DNA from: Lachnoclostridium sp. An118 | GTDB taxonomy: Bacteria > Bacillota > Clostridia > Lachnospirales > Lachnospiraceae | Length of the DNA: 64,000 nucleotides | Assembly: GCF_002160985.1 (NCBI RefSeq) | Contig: NZ_NFLQ01000019.1 | Coordinates: 1 to 64,000 of the forward strand | Direction of reading: 5' to 3' | In this document: piece by piece, positions 27,591 through 36,064 of the stretch | Numbering within the stretch: position 1 is the stretch's first letter | Layout: each line of letters begins with the position of its first letter | Translations under genes and position numbers: made by a program | The notes under the pieces: generated by a model | The model's input: only the letters and a program-made list of their open reading frames with translations | Databases searched by the model: none | What the model was told of the DNA's origin: nothing

Positions 27591-27618
27591 GTGCTACCGC
27601 TGTTCGGATCATATGGGC

Positions 27619-27647
27619 ATTATAGCCCCCTTTCCCCACCCTGTAAA
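27619..27647 (-). promoter_or_regulatory. Promoter of the amino acid ABC operon
   Basis: Minus strand TTTACA (27642-27647), 17-bp spacer, perfect TATAAT (27619-27624). Expected start about 120 bp before the binding protein gene. Confidence 0.75.
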
Positions 27648-27663
27648 ACAAGAATTATTTATC

Positions 27664-27675
27664 ACGTCATGACGT
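27664..27675. promoter_or_regulatory. Perfect palindrome, candidate LysR-type operator
   Basis: ACGTCATGACGT is a perfect 12-bp palindrome 17 bp upstream of the -35 of the amino acid ABC promoter, between it and the divergent LysR gene. The place fits an operator for the LysR protein, but binding is inferred. Confidence 0.45.
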
Positions 27676-27747
27676 TTTCTCATGCCGGACTGTCCGTTCA
27701 GTATTCCGCACCCTCTTCAGCCCAGGGCGGGTACACGCCGTGTCCTC

Positions 27748-27776
27748 TTGCACTTTTACGTGAAATCCTCTATAAT
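27748..27776 (+). promoter_or_regulatory. Promoter of the LysR-family gene
   Basis: TTGCAC (27748-27753), 17-bp spacer, perfect TATAAT (27771-27776), about 107 bp before the LysR start codon. Confidence 0.7.
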
Positions 27777-27802
27777 TGCTCCTGTAAAAGGATACTCGCA
27801 AA

Positions 27803-27880
27803 ATGAATACACACATGCCAAAGGAGGTGCCTTCTCTCAGAGAGAACGCCTCCTTTTCTAATTCGAACAGGGAGGCGTAA
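27803..27880 (+). CDS. Possible 25-residue leader peptide before the LysR gene
   Basis: A short frame ATG...TAA ends 2 bases before the LysR start codon and lies wholly within the predicted leader transcript. It begins MNTHMPKEVPSLREN and is rich in Ser, Asn and Glu. An AAAGGA lies 11 bases before its ATG, a marginal ribosome binding site. The coding frame runs through the hairpin at 27820-27856, so its translation would open that hairpin. No similarity is known to me; it may be a chance frame. Confidence 0.3.
   Translation: MNTHMPKEVPSLRENASFSNSNREA
27820..27856 (+). terminator. Terminator-like hairpin in the LysR leader
   Basis: AAAGGAGG...TTCTCT (27820-27837) pairs with AGAGAA..CCTCCTTT (27841-27856) around a 3-nt loop, with a small internal bulge. 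It is followed by TCTAATTC rather than a long T run, so termination would be weak. The left arm also contains a perfect Shine-Dalgarno core that would be hidden in the stem. Confidence 0.45.
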
Positions 27881-27882
27881 TT

Positions 27883-28755
27883 ATGGATATCAGCAAATAT
27901 GCTCTTTTCGCAGATATTGCGGAGACGAAAAATTTCACCAAAAGCGGAGAGCGGATGGGCTACACCCAGTCCGGTGTGAGCCACGTCCTCAAGGCTATGG
28001 AAAATGAGCTTGGCTTTCCTCTCTTTCTGCGGGACAGACGCGGCGTCTCCCTCACATCGGACGCCTTGACGCTGCTGCCTCTTGTCAGGAACCTGCTGTC
28101 TGTCAACGAACATCTGGAGCAGACGGCGGCGGCTCTGAACGGGCTGGAAATCGGCCATCTGACCATCGCTTCCTTTGCCAGCATCTCCTGCAACTGGCTC
28201 CCCGCCATGATACGGACCTTCCGCAAGGAATGCCCCGGCATTGAGATCGAGCTGCTGGAGGGGAGCACTGATGAAATCCTGGACTGGCTCCACAACAGCA
28301 GGGCGGATTTTGGACTCCTCAGCAAGAGAAACATCGGCACTCTGGAATGGCTGCCTCTGTACGAGGATCCCCTGGTTGCCATTTTCCCCAAAGACTTCTA
28401 TCTGAACGGCCTGACTTCTTTTCCCATACAGGACTTTACCGACATGCCTTTTATCATGTCCGCCCTGGATGTGGACTACGATATACACGACGCCATCCGG
28501 GAGGCAAAGATTTCTCCCCGCATACGGGTCTCCTCCAAGGATGACCATGTGATCACCTCCATGGTGGCAAACGGTCTGGGCATCAGCATCCTGTCCCGGC
28601 TGACTGTGGAGAGCGCCGGAGACAGCATACAGTATCTTCCCCTGAAGCCGGGATTTACCCGGGAGCTGGGCATCGGCCTCAGGTCAAAGAAGGCTCTCAG
28701 CCCGGCGGCACGCCGCTTTATCGCTCTGATCCAGGACATGTGCCCCTCCTGCTGA
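27883..28755 (+). CDS. LysR family transcriptional regulator
   Basis: A 290-residue protein with an N-terminal winged helix-turn-helix (DISKYALFADIAETKNFTKSGERMGYTQSGVSHVLKAMENELGFPLF) and a LysR substrate-binding domain (LTIASFASISCNWLPAMIRTFRKECPGIEIELLEG). It uses GGGAGG before the ATG. It is divergent from the amino acid ABC operon, the usual arrangement for a LysR protein and its target. The effector is unknown. Confidence 0.9.
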   Translation: MDISKYALFADIAETKNFTKSGERMGYTQSGVSHVLKAMENELGFPLFLRDRRGVSLTSDALTLLPLVRNLLSVNEHLEQTAAALNGLEIGHLTIASFASISCNWLPAMIRTFRKECPGIEIELLEGSTDEILDWLHNSRADFGLLSKRNIGTLEWLPLYEDPLVAIFPKDFYLNGLTSFPIQDFTDMPFIMSALDVDYDIHDAIREAKISPRIRVSSKDDHVITSMVANGLGISILSRLTVESAGDSIQYLPLKPGFTRELGIGLRSKKALSPAARRFIALIQDMCPSC

Positions 28756-28766
28756 CCGGCTGGCTT

Positions 28767-30980
28767 TCAGCTCAGCGTGTCGTCCTTGAGAGGCTCGCTC
28801 AGGTCGCTGCCAAGCAGCCGCCGGGCTCCAAGCCAGTAGGCCAGGGCCACTGCCAGCATGATGAACAGCCCGTAGACCGCCACAGGCAGGAAGGGCGCCT
28901 CCGCGAGAAAGACATCCGCCTCCATCTGGCTGGCACTGACCATGAGGGCCGTCGCCGGCACTGTGACAAGAAGCCCCAGAAGGATGGGCCGCCCGGCGAT
29001 GACCGCCGCCTCGATGCAGAACAGCTTCTTCATACCCGCCGGGTCCATCCCCACTGACAGATACCGGGCAAACTCCCGCTGTCTCTGGCGCAGGAATCCA
29101 AAGGTATTGGTAAAAATGCCCGCAAGACCGATGCCCCCCAGAAGAACGCAGAGCGCTCCCAGTATGAGCCGGGCTCCCAGGAGCATCTGGTCATTGGTCA
29201 GCCTCTCCTCTATCCGGTTCTCGCTCTCCACCCGGAAGGAGGACTCCAGAAGTCCCTCCACCTCCCGCTCGATCTCATCCAACGTCTCCAGATCCGCCTC
29301 CTCCGGTCCAAGGATGCGTATATACGTGTCATTTTCTACCCCGTCCATCCGGTCTGCCAGTGTTTTCCACAGGGACAGGGGCATAAACTGCACCAGCGCA
29401 TAGTCCTCGTACTCCTCTCTGAGAAGAGGCGCCTCCTCCGCATAAGAGAGGACCGGCACCTGCACCGTTTTTCCATCCTCCGTATAGAGAGTCAGAGGAG
29501 CTCCATCCTGCTCCACAAAGGGGATGTACTCCCTCTGCCGGAAGCTGCTTCCGGTGCTGTCCCAGATGCGGTTCAGCAGGATAGTACCGGTCAGCTCCTC
29601 CGGCGCTCCCGTCTGCCGGCAGTAATCCAGAAAGCACTCATCATCCATGACCAGCACCTGCGATGGGATCCGGGAGGCATCCTCCACGTCTGCCAGAGTG
29701 CTGTATCCTCCCAGCGCTCTCAGTTCTTTGCTGGCCCGGCTCTCGTCCCAGGCGATGCTCTCCTCCGCCTTCTGGTAACAGATACTGTCACGGACGCCGG
29801 GAATCTCTTTTATCTGAAAGGCGGCGCCGGTCTCTGTCGCCCCCTCCGGCTCAAGCGCCTCCAGCTCTGTATCCCGCACCGTCACCATCACGTCCCAGGC
29901 GTCCTGATAGCGATCAAAATACGTGTACCTGGTACTGATACCGGAAAGAGTGAAAAAAGAGAGCATGGAGGTAAACCCAAGAAAAGACAGGGTCAGAGAA
30001 ATACGGGAGATGCGCAGGGCTTTCTTCTGCGTCCTAAGGGCATTGCCTGCCAGCTCCCCCTCTATGCCCAGCAGCAGCCCTAACAAAGTGCAGCCCAAGC
30101 CCTTTTTCTTCCACCTCCTCCTGCGCCCTGTCATCCCGTCCGCCTGTCCCCGCACAGCCTCAAGGGGCGTCTGCCGGGCCAGTCTGCCGGCCGGGATCTG
30201 GGACGCCACAAGGACAGTCAGGGCCGCCGCCCCGAAGGAGACAGCAAACACAGCCGGATGATAATGGAAGATTGCCCTGTGCCGCCCCGGCACATCCGCC
30301 GCAAACCGGTTGACAGCGGCCAGCACCCCCGCGCACCCGGCCCCTCCAAGGACCATGCCGCCCAGCACCGGCAGAGCGCAGAGAGCTGCCGCCTCCTGCA
30401 GCAGGCATCTCCTGATCTGCCCCGGCGACGCCCCGATACTGGAAAAAATGCCGAACTGGCGTACTCTGGCCTGCATGGATATCTCGAAGGCTGTGCGGAT
30501 GACCAGGGCCAAAGAAACGCAGAGAACCGCCAGCACCACAATGAAAAAGGGCAGGAGGAGCGGCGGAGACGGATCCCCGGGGGCTGCGGCCAGATACCTG
30601 GACAGGAGGGTCTCGTGATAGAACACTTCCTCCGGGTCCAGCTCCAGCTTCTCCCAGATGAGGGCCATCTGCCTGTAAGTCTCTCTCGCATCTTCAAAAC
30701 AGATTTCTGTCACTTCTCCGCTGACCTCCGCGCTCTCCACCCCTGCGAAATCCCGGATGAGCTCCAGCTCCTCCCGGTCCAGGGATGCCTCAACGCGAAC
30801 ATGCCAGCTCCCCTCGTCCTGCCGGATGGACTCCACATCGTAAACCCAGAAATTATAGAAGAGACTGCACAGCAGGGATAGGAAAAAGGCCGCCCCCAGA
30901 GCTGCCGCCATGATGGAAATGCCCGCTGTCCGGTTCTGTCTCAGATAGCTTATCGAATACGTTTTCCACATCCCCCTCAC
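28767..30980 (-). CDS. FtsX-like ABC transporter permease (MacB/BceB type)
   Basis: A 737-residue membrane protein. Helix 1 (about residues 18-43), then an outside segment, three helices from about 145-260 (FsF-type FFIVVLAVLCVSLALVI, ISMQARVRQFGIFSSIGASPGQIRRCLLQEAAALCALPVLGGMVLG), a large outside domain (about 345-590) and three C-terminal helices (GARLILGALCVLLGGIGLAGIFTN onward). The repeated FtsX core ('QRQREFARYLSVGMDPAGMKKLF') is clear. It is the permease of the adjacent MacB-type ATPase, with a two-component system upstream, as in BceRSAB-like antimicrobial peptide defence modules. No direct evidence for the substrate. Confidence 0.82.
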   Translation of the reverse strand: MRGMWKTYSISYLRQNRTAGISIMAAALGAAFFLSLLCSLFYNFWVYDVESIRQDEGSWHVRVEASLDREELELIRDFAGVESAEVSGEVTEICFEDARETYRQMALIWEKLELDPEEVFYHETLLSRYLAAAPGDPSPPLLLPFFIVVLAVLCVSLALVIRTAFEISMQARVRQFGIFSSIGASPGQIRRCLLQEAAALCALPVLGGMVLGGAGCAGVLAAVNRFAADVPGRHRAIFHYHPAVFAVSFGAAALTVLVASQIPAGRLARQTPLEAVRGQADGMTGRRRRWKKKGLGCTLLGLLLGIEGELAGNALRTQKKALRISRISLTLSFLGFTSMLSFFTLSGISTRYTYFDRYQDAWDVMVTVRDTELEALEPEGATETGAAFQIKEIPGVRDSICYQKAEESIAWDESRASKELRALGGYSTLADVEDASRIPSQVLVMDDECFLDYCRQTGAPEELTGTILLNRIWDSTGSSFRQREYIPFVEQDGAPLTLYTEDGKTVQVPVLSYAEEAPLLREEYEDYALVQFMPLSLWKTLADRMDGVENDTYIRILGPEEADLETLDEIEREVEGLLESSFRVESENRIEERLTNDQMLLGARLILGALCVLLGGIGLAGIFTNTFGFLRQRQREFARYLSVGMDPAGMKKLFCIEAAVIAGRPILLGLLVTVPATALMVSASQMEADVFLAEAPFLPVAVYGLFIMLAVALAYWLGARRLLGSDLSEPLKDDTLS

Positions 30981-31657
30981 CTGACCTTTCTGTCGCTGAC
31001 GATCCGCCCGTCCTCCAGGGTGATGATGCGCTCCGCCTCCAGAGCCAGCCTTTCATCGTGAGTGACAAGGAGGATAGTCTGACGGAAATTCCTGTGAAAG
31101 AGATGCAGGAGATCCATGAGCTCCCTTGCATTCCTCCGGTCCAGATTACCTGTGGGCTCATCTGCCAGAAGCAGCAGGGGGCGGCTCATGAGCGCCCGCC
31201 CGACAGCCACTCTCTGCTGCTGTCCGCCGGAGAGCTGGGAGGGCAGGGCCTGAAGCTTTTCCTCCAGTCCCAGGCTCTCCACGATCCGACGGAAATAGTC
31301 AGGGTCCGGCTTTCTCCTGTCCAGAAGAAGCGGCATCTGCATGTTCTTCTCCACCGTCAGAGAGGGGATGAGATTGTAAAACTGATAGATGAGCCCCACC
31401 CTTCTCCTCCGGTAAAGGGCCGCCTGGCGCGGGTCCAGCCTGCTTATATCCGTTCCCCCCACCAGCACCGCCCCTTCCGTGGGCCGGTCCACGCTCCCCA
31501 GAATGTGGAGAAGGGTGGATTTTCCCGACCCCGAGGCTCCTGTGACAGACACAAGCTCTCCTCTCTCCAGGGTCAGGTCGATTCCCCGCAGGGCCTCCAC
31601 TCTATTTTCTCCTTCTCCGTATACTTTCTTTACTCCTGTGCATCTCAGCAGCTCCAT
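30977..31657 (-). CDS. ABC transporter ATP-binding protein (MacB/LolD type)
   Basis: Start at 31657, with GGGGGAG 5 bases upstream; 226 residues, the normal size. An upstream in-frame start would add 14 residues. Walker [19 protein letters not shown], signature [16 protein letters not shown], Walker [16 protein letters not shown], and H-loop VTHDE fit the MacB/LolD group, which energises FtsX-like permeases. It overlaps the permease gene by 4 bp. Confidence 0.92.
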   Translation of the reverse strand: MELLRCTGVKKVYGEGENRVEALRGIDLTLERGELVSVTGASGSGKSTLLHILGSVDRPTEGAVLVGGTDISRLDPRQAALYRRRRVGLIYQFYNLIPSLTVEKNMQMPLLLDRRKPDPDYFRRIVESLGLEEKLQALPSQLSGGQQQRVAVGRALMSRPLLLLADEPTGNLDRRNARELMDLLHLFHRNFRQTILLVTHDERLALEAERIITLEDGRIVSDRKVR

Positions 31658-31737
31658 AGCGCTCCCCCAATCTGTCCTGCGACTTTTTTTCAGCAGCATC
31701 CGCCGATACTCTCATCCTACCAGAGCAAAGTGACATT

Positions 31738-32928
31738 TCAGTGACAGTATCTGTACATCCGGATTTCAAAGCAGGCTCCCCCACCGGGCCGGTTGTAAGC
31801 CTCCAGCACGCCGTCCTGAGCCTCCAGTATCTCCCTGGCCAGAAAAAGGCCGAGGCCGGTACTGTCCCTCCCCGCTCTCTCCCCCCTGTAAAACCGCTCA
31901 AACAGATGGGGCAGGTCCTTTTCAGAAAATCCCTCGCCCTGGTCCCATATGCGTATCCGGATATAAAGAGGATTTTCCTCCCAGTCACAGGAGACCTCCC
32001 CGCCGGCGGTGCTGTGCTCGAGACAGTTTTTCATCAGGTTCATGACCGCCTCTAAGGTCCATTCCCGGTCAACCTGAAGGGCGGCCGCAGGGAGCAGAGG
32101 CACCCGGATGCGCACCTGCCTCTGCCGGCAGATATCCTCCAGGTTTTCTGCGCTCAGCTCCAGGAGAGAATAGACATCCGTCTCTTCCCGGTGAAGGGAA
32201 AGAGCCCCCGCATCCATGCGGGACATGAGGAGCAGCGTCTCCTCCAGATGCACAAGACGGGCTGTCTGCCGCTCCACCGCCGGGAGCCCCTCCAGGGTCC
32301 CCCTCTCCCTCATCCTCTGTGCAGCGAGAGAAATAGCCGTCACCGGCGTTTTCATCTGGTGGGCCATATCAGCCAGGCTGGCGGCAAAGCTGTCCCTGTC
32401 CCTGCGGGCTCTGTCCCTCGTCTGCTCCAGGGCTGCCACGGTCTTGGCTATCTCATCCCGCAGCAAGGAAAACGCGTCCTCCCTCTCCTCCGTCAGAGAG
32501 CCCTGCTGCCCGGTACCCTCCTTCTCCAGATAGGCCAGCAACCCCTGTATCTGCCGTTCCTGTCTTCTCCGCATCCCCAAAAAGGCAAAAAGAAAGAGCA
32601 GGACCGCTGCCAGGAAGCCTGCTCCCGCAGCCCCGTACACCCTGCCGTCTGTCCCGAGGAAGTCCCGGGCTCTGTACCCGTATGCCTGCAGGTACTCTGC
32701 CCCGGAGTCTTCATCCGTCTCTCTCTCCTTTTCTTCTTTAAGTGCATCCAGAAGGGCCTGCCCTGCCCGGGGCGACTGTTCCTCCACAGTCCGGAAGACC
32801 CGGCCCAGCAGCTCAAACTGCCTCTGCGCAAACCAACCGCCCAGCAGCGCAGCCGTGACGGCCGCTGCAGCCAGAAGGGCAGCCAGGGCAGAAAAAATAT
32901 ATACTGCTTTTCTCCTCTTTTTCTTCAC
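31738..32928 (-). CDS. Sensor histidine kinase
   Basis: A 396-residue kinase with two N-terminal transmembrane helices (about 9-29 and 102-121) and a short outside loop of ~70 residues. The H-box is LADMAHQMKTPVTAISL (His about 188), followed by the ATPase N-box NLMKNCLEHS, G1 DQGEGF and the GRDSTGLGLFLAREILEAQ lid. Small sensor loop and MacB-like neighbours resemble intramembrane-sensing kinases of antimicrobial peptide modules. It overlaps the response regulator by 4 bp. Confidence 0.92.
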   Translation of the reverse strand: MKKKRRKAVYIFSALAALLAAAAVTAALLGGWFAQRQFELLGRVFRTVEEQSPRAGQALLDALKEEKERETDEDSGAEYLQAYGYRARDFLGTDGRVYGAAGAGFLAAVLLFLFAFLGMRRRQERQIQGLLAYLEKEGTGQQGSLTEEREDAFSLLRDEIAKTVAALEQTRDRARRDRDSFAASLADMAHQMKTPVTAISLAAQRMRERGTLEGLPAVERQTARLVHLEETLLLMSRMDAGALSLHREETDVYSLLELSAENLEDICRQRQVRIRVPLLPAAALQVDREWTLEAVMNLMKNCLEHSTAGGEVSCDWEENPLYIRIRIWDQGEGFSEKDLPHLFERFYRGERAGRDSTGLGLFLAREILEAQDGVLEAYNRPGGGACFEIRMYRYCH

Positions 32929-33611
32929 CTCTGCCTGCTCTCCTTTCCCTCTCCCGTCTCCATCCGGTACCCGAAGCTGCGGACCGTCCGCAGGCTCTCC
33001 GGGCTGCCCAGCTTCTCCCGCAGCCTCTTCACCGCCACGGTCAGCGTGTTGTCATTGACATAGTTTCCGCCGCTGTCCCACACCTGCTCCAGCAGGCTCT
33101 GCCTCGTGACCGTTCTCCCTTTATTCTCCATAAGGATGCGGAGGATCTGGTATTCAGTCTGCCCCAGCTCCACTCTCCTTCCCTCCTGCCGGACTTCCAT
33201 CCGCTCTCTGTCCAGGCAGATATCTCCGCAGGCGAGGACCGGCTCCCTCCCGGTCCTCCTGAGCAGAGCCTGGATGCGGGAATAGAGGACCTCCAGCTCA
33301 AAGGGCTTTGTCACATAGTCGTCCGCTCCGCCCTCCAGTCCCCTCACGATATCACGGGTGCCGCTCCGGACTGTGAGAAATATCAGAGGAAGAAAGGGCC
33401 ATCTGCTCCGCATCCAACGGCAGAGAGCCGGCCCATCGCCGTCCGGCATGTTCCAGTCCAGGATGACAAGGTCCGGCTCCTCCTTCTCCAGTGCCGCTCT
33501 GGCTTCCCCGGCCCCGCCGCACAGAGACACCTGGAAGCCTCTCTCCTCCAGGTACGACCTTACCTCCCCTGCAATATCCGGTTCATCCTCCACATAGCAG
33601 ATCCTGGTCAT
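32925..33611 (-). CDS. Response regulator, OmpR/PhoB family
   Basis: Start chosen at 33611 (GGAGGAGAG upstream), 228 residues. The receiver domain has the phospho-acceptor Asp in VILDWNMPDGDG, the conserved Lys in DDYVTKPFELE and Thr in FLTVRS. The C-terminal winged helix (LGQTEYQILRILMENKGRTVTRQSLLEQVWDSG) is OmpR-type. It overlaps the brnQ stop by 4 bp (ATGA), so the transporter gene is coupled to this signalling module. Confidence 0.93.
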   Translation of the reverse strand: MTRICYVEDEPDIAGEVRSYLEERGFQVSLCGGAGEARAALEKEEPDLVILDWNMPDGDGPALCRWMRSRWPFLPLIFLTVRSGTRDIVRGLEGGADDYVTKPFELEVLYSRIQALLRRTGREPVLACGDICLDRERMEVRQEGRRVELGQTEYQILRILMENKGRTVTRQSLLEQVWDSGGNYVNDNTLTVAVKRLREKLGSPESLRTVRSFGYRMETGEGKESRQR

Positions 33612-34978
33612 CGCTCTCCTCCCGTTCTCTCTCTCCTCCGTCTTCCCGCTGCATGCATGACAAGTCCCACGGCTGTTCCCAGAAGCGCCGGGCACACCCA
33701 GCCAAACCCCTGCCCGGAGAGGGGCAGGAGCTCCAGGGCAGAGGCAGTCAGACCGTCCAGATGGAGCAGCGCCCTTGTCCCCTCCGGGAGCGCTCCCAGA
33801 CCGTCAAACAGGGCGGCCACGCCCGTAAGGCCCAGCGCCCACCTTAGGACAACCGGGTCGTTCCCAAACCATCTGCCCGTCAGAGTCAGCAGGACCAGCA
33901 CGATGGCAAGGGGATAGAGGAACATCAGGACCGGAAGGGAGTAGGCAATAATGGCATCCAGCCCCAGGTTGGCTACCAGGAAGGAGCCCACGCAGAAGAC
34001 TACCGCCCAGACGTGATAGGACGGCCCTCCCGGGAACATCTCCGCAAAGGTTTCCCCACAACTCGTGATAAGCCCCACTGCCGTCTTCAGGCAGGCCACC
34101 GTGACGATCACCGCCAGGATAAAGGCGCCGCCGCCGCCAAAGTAGCTGTCCGCGATCCGGGCCAGGGCTTCCCCGCCGTTGCTGCTCACTTCCAGCTGTC
34201 CGGTACTCTGGGTTCCCATGACAGAGACAAGGAGATAGATGACTGCCATCAGGACGGAGCTGAATACCCCTGCTTTCACCGTACTTTTGGCCGCCTCTTC
34301 CGGCTCTGTCACCCCCAGCCCTCTGATGACATCGATGACCACGATGCCAAAGGCAAGCCCCGCCAGAACATCCATGGTATTGTAGCCCTCCAGTAGTCCT
34401 GTAGAAAAGGCGCTCTCCACGTATTTCCCGGATGGGGCCGCCTCCCCGACGCTCCCCATGGGCGCTGTCAGGGCACGCAGCACCAGGACCGCGAGCCAGA
34501 CAAGGAAGAGCGGATTCAGCACCTTTCCGATCCATGTCATGATCTGCCCCGGCCTGAGGGCAAAAAACAGGACCGCTGCAAAGAAAATAAAGGAAAACGC
34601 TGCCTGAAAAAGGAAGCTCCCCTCCCCCGCAAGTATGCCTTCCATCCCCACAGTATAGGAGACACTGGCGCATCTGGGTATGGCAAAAAATGGCCCTATC
34701 GTCAGGTAGAGCGCACAGGTGAAGAACATACCGTATCCTCTTCCCACCCGGCTCCCCAGCCCCAGAAGTCCTGTTTCCCGGCTGATGCCCAGGGCGGCCA
34801 CACCCAGAAGGGGCAGGCCCACACCAGTAATGAGGAAGCCTGCCGCGGCCTGCCAGATATGGCTGCCCGCCATCTGCCCCATGGACACGGGAAAGATCAG
34901 ATTCCCCGCCCCGAAAAACATGCCAAACAGCATGCTGGCCACAAATATAGTTTCTTTAAATGTCAGTTTTTTCGTCAT
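33608..34978 (-). CDS. brnQ: Branched-chain amino acid transport system II carrier protein
   Basis: A 456-residue membrane protein with about 12 helices. Near the N-terminus it has the family stretch FGAGNLIFPVSMGQMAGSHIWQAAAGFLITGVGLPLLG, and it carries GYNTMDVLAGLAFGIVVID and the CGETFAEMF turn. It is a Na+- or H+-coupled uptake carrier for Leu, Ile and Val. The 4-bp overlap with the response regulator puts it at the head of the signalling/export operon, an unusual pairing. Confidence 0.93.
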   Translation of the reverse strand: MTKKLTFKETIFVASMLFGMFFGAGNLIFPVSMGQMAGSHIWQAAAGFLITGVGLPLLGVAALGISRETGLLGLGSRVGRGYGMFFTCALYLTIGPFFAIPRCASVSYTVGMEGILAGEGSFLFQAAFSFIFFAAVLFFALRPGQIMTWIGKVLNPLFLVWLAVLVLRALTAPMGSVGEAAPSGKYVESAFSTGLLEGYNTMDVLAGLAFGIVVIDVIRGLGVTEPEEAAKSTVKAGVFSSVLMAVIYLLVSVMGTQSTGQLEVSSNGGEALARIADSYFGGGGAFILAVIVTVACLKTAVGLITSCGETFAEMFPGGPSYHVWAVVFCVGSFLVANLGLDAIIAYSLPVLMFLYPLAIVLVLLTLTGRWFGNDPVVLRWALGLTGVAALFDGLGALPEGTRALLHLDGLTASALELLPLSGQGFGWVCPALLGTAVGLVMHAAGRRRRERTGGER

Positions 34979-35087
34979 ATTCCGCCATCTCCCGTTTTTT
35001 TATCACTGCCTTTACTATAGCACACTTTCCGGCGGGAAGGAACTGCCGGGAGTGATCGACAAAACTAGTGGGCATCAGACAGGAGCA

Positions 35088-35117
35088 GGGAGGCTTGAAA
35101 AGCCAAGCCTCCCTTTT
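35088..35117. terminator. Strong hairpin downstream of the SDR gene
   Basis: GGGAGGCTTG (35088-35097) and CAAGCCTCCC (35104-35113) are a perfect 10-bp stem with a 6-nt loop, 20 bp past the SDR stop. The only T tract (TTTT) follows on the plus strand; on the minus strand, the direction of the SDR transcript, no T run follows. It may act as a hairpin end for the SDR mRNA. Confidence 0.45.
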
Positions 35118-35136
35118 ATGTTATCTCGCTTCTCCT

Positions 35137-35880
35137 CTACGTCCTCATCGCCCCGTCCACGGATAAGATCTCTCCTGTCACATAGGAGGCCATATCGCTG
35201 GCCAGGAAGAGGAAAGCATTGGCAATGTCTTCCGGCTCGCCTACCCGGCGCAGGGGAATGGCGTTGATCAGAGGATCTATCATCTCCTTGGGGAGCGCCG
35301 CCACCATGTCTGTCTTTGTAATACCCGGCGCCACAGCGTTGACCCGGATGCGGCTTGGGCCAAGCTCCCTTGCCAGGGACCAGGTAAGTCCGTTCACGGC
35401 AGATTTGCTTGTGGGGTAAGCCACGCCCGAGGGCTGTCCACAGATGCTGACCATGGAGCTGGTATTCAGGATGCATCCGCCTCCCTGCTCTTTCATGATC
35501 TTCACTGTGGGCATGATGCAGTTCATCATGGCGCTTACATTTAACTGCATCACTTTTGCAAACTGCTGTGCCGTGTAGTTGTCAATAGGTGTGCTGTCCG
35601 ACATGCCGGCATTGTTTACCAGGATATCGATCTTTCCCAATGTCTCTTTGACCTTTCCGATCTCCCCGGCCACCGCCTCGGCATCCGCCAGATCCGGCCA
35701 GGCGCCGTACACTTCCCATGCCGGGTTTTCCGCTTTCAGAGATGCCAGGGCTTTGTCAACTGTCTCCTGGCGGGAGCCGAACAGCACGACCGCCGCCCCG
35801 TTCTCCAGAAATTTTTTCACCGTCGCGTAGCCGATGCCGCGGGTGCCGCCTGTCACAACTGCCACTTTATTTTTTAGCAT
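35137..35880 (-). CDS. Short-chain dehydrogenase/reductase, BaiA-like
   Basis: Start at 35880 (AAAGGAGG with 8-base spacing); 247 residues. Classical SDR motifs: TGGTRGIG cofactor loop, NNAG, catalytic Ser in NTSSMV and YPTSK (Tyr-Lys). Long stretches (FGxxQExVDxAL, EVYG, PDL, YPTSK, VAPG, PEDIANAFLFLASD, VDGA) recall the 3-alpha-hydroxysteroid dehydrogenase BaiA of bile-acid 7-dehydroxylating clostridia. This is from memory, so FabG-type or other roles are possible. Where BaiA has an acidic residue after FG, this protein has Ser-Arg, which usually favours NADP(H). Confidence 0.8.
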   Translation of the reverse strand: MLKNKVAVVTGGTRGIGYATVKKFLENGAAVVLFGSRQETVDKALASLKAENPAWEVYGAWPDLADAEAVAGEIGKVKETLGKIDILVNNAGMSDSTPIDNYTAQQFAKVMQLNVSAMMNCIMPTVKIMKEQGGGCILNTSSMVSICGQPSGVAYPTSKSAVNGLTWSLARELGPSRIRVNAVAPGITKTDMVAALPKEMIDPLINAIPLRRVGEPEDIANAFLFLASDMASYVTGEILSVDGAMRT

Positions 35881-36064
35881 TTTCATTCCTCCTTTGCGCA
35901 ATTTTCTGTTTTTTTATATTTTTATCTGTTAATTTTATTTTATACCGGCTGATCCCTGTTTACAAGGAACGTTTAATATTAGTCAATCTACAGCTCTTTC
36001 CTAACAATTCAGATTGGACTATACTATGAGATACAGAAACACAACGGAAAGGAAATGATGACAG

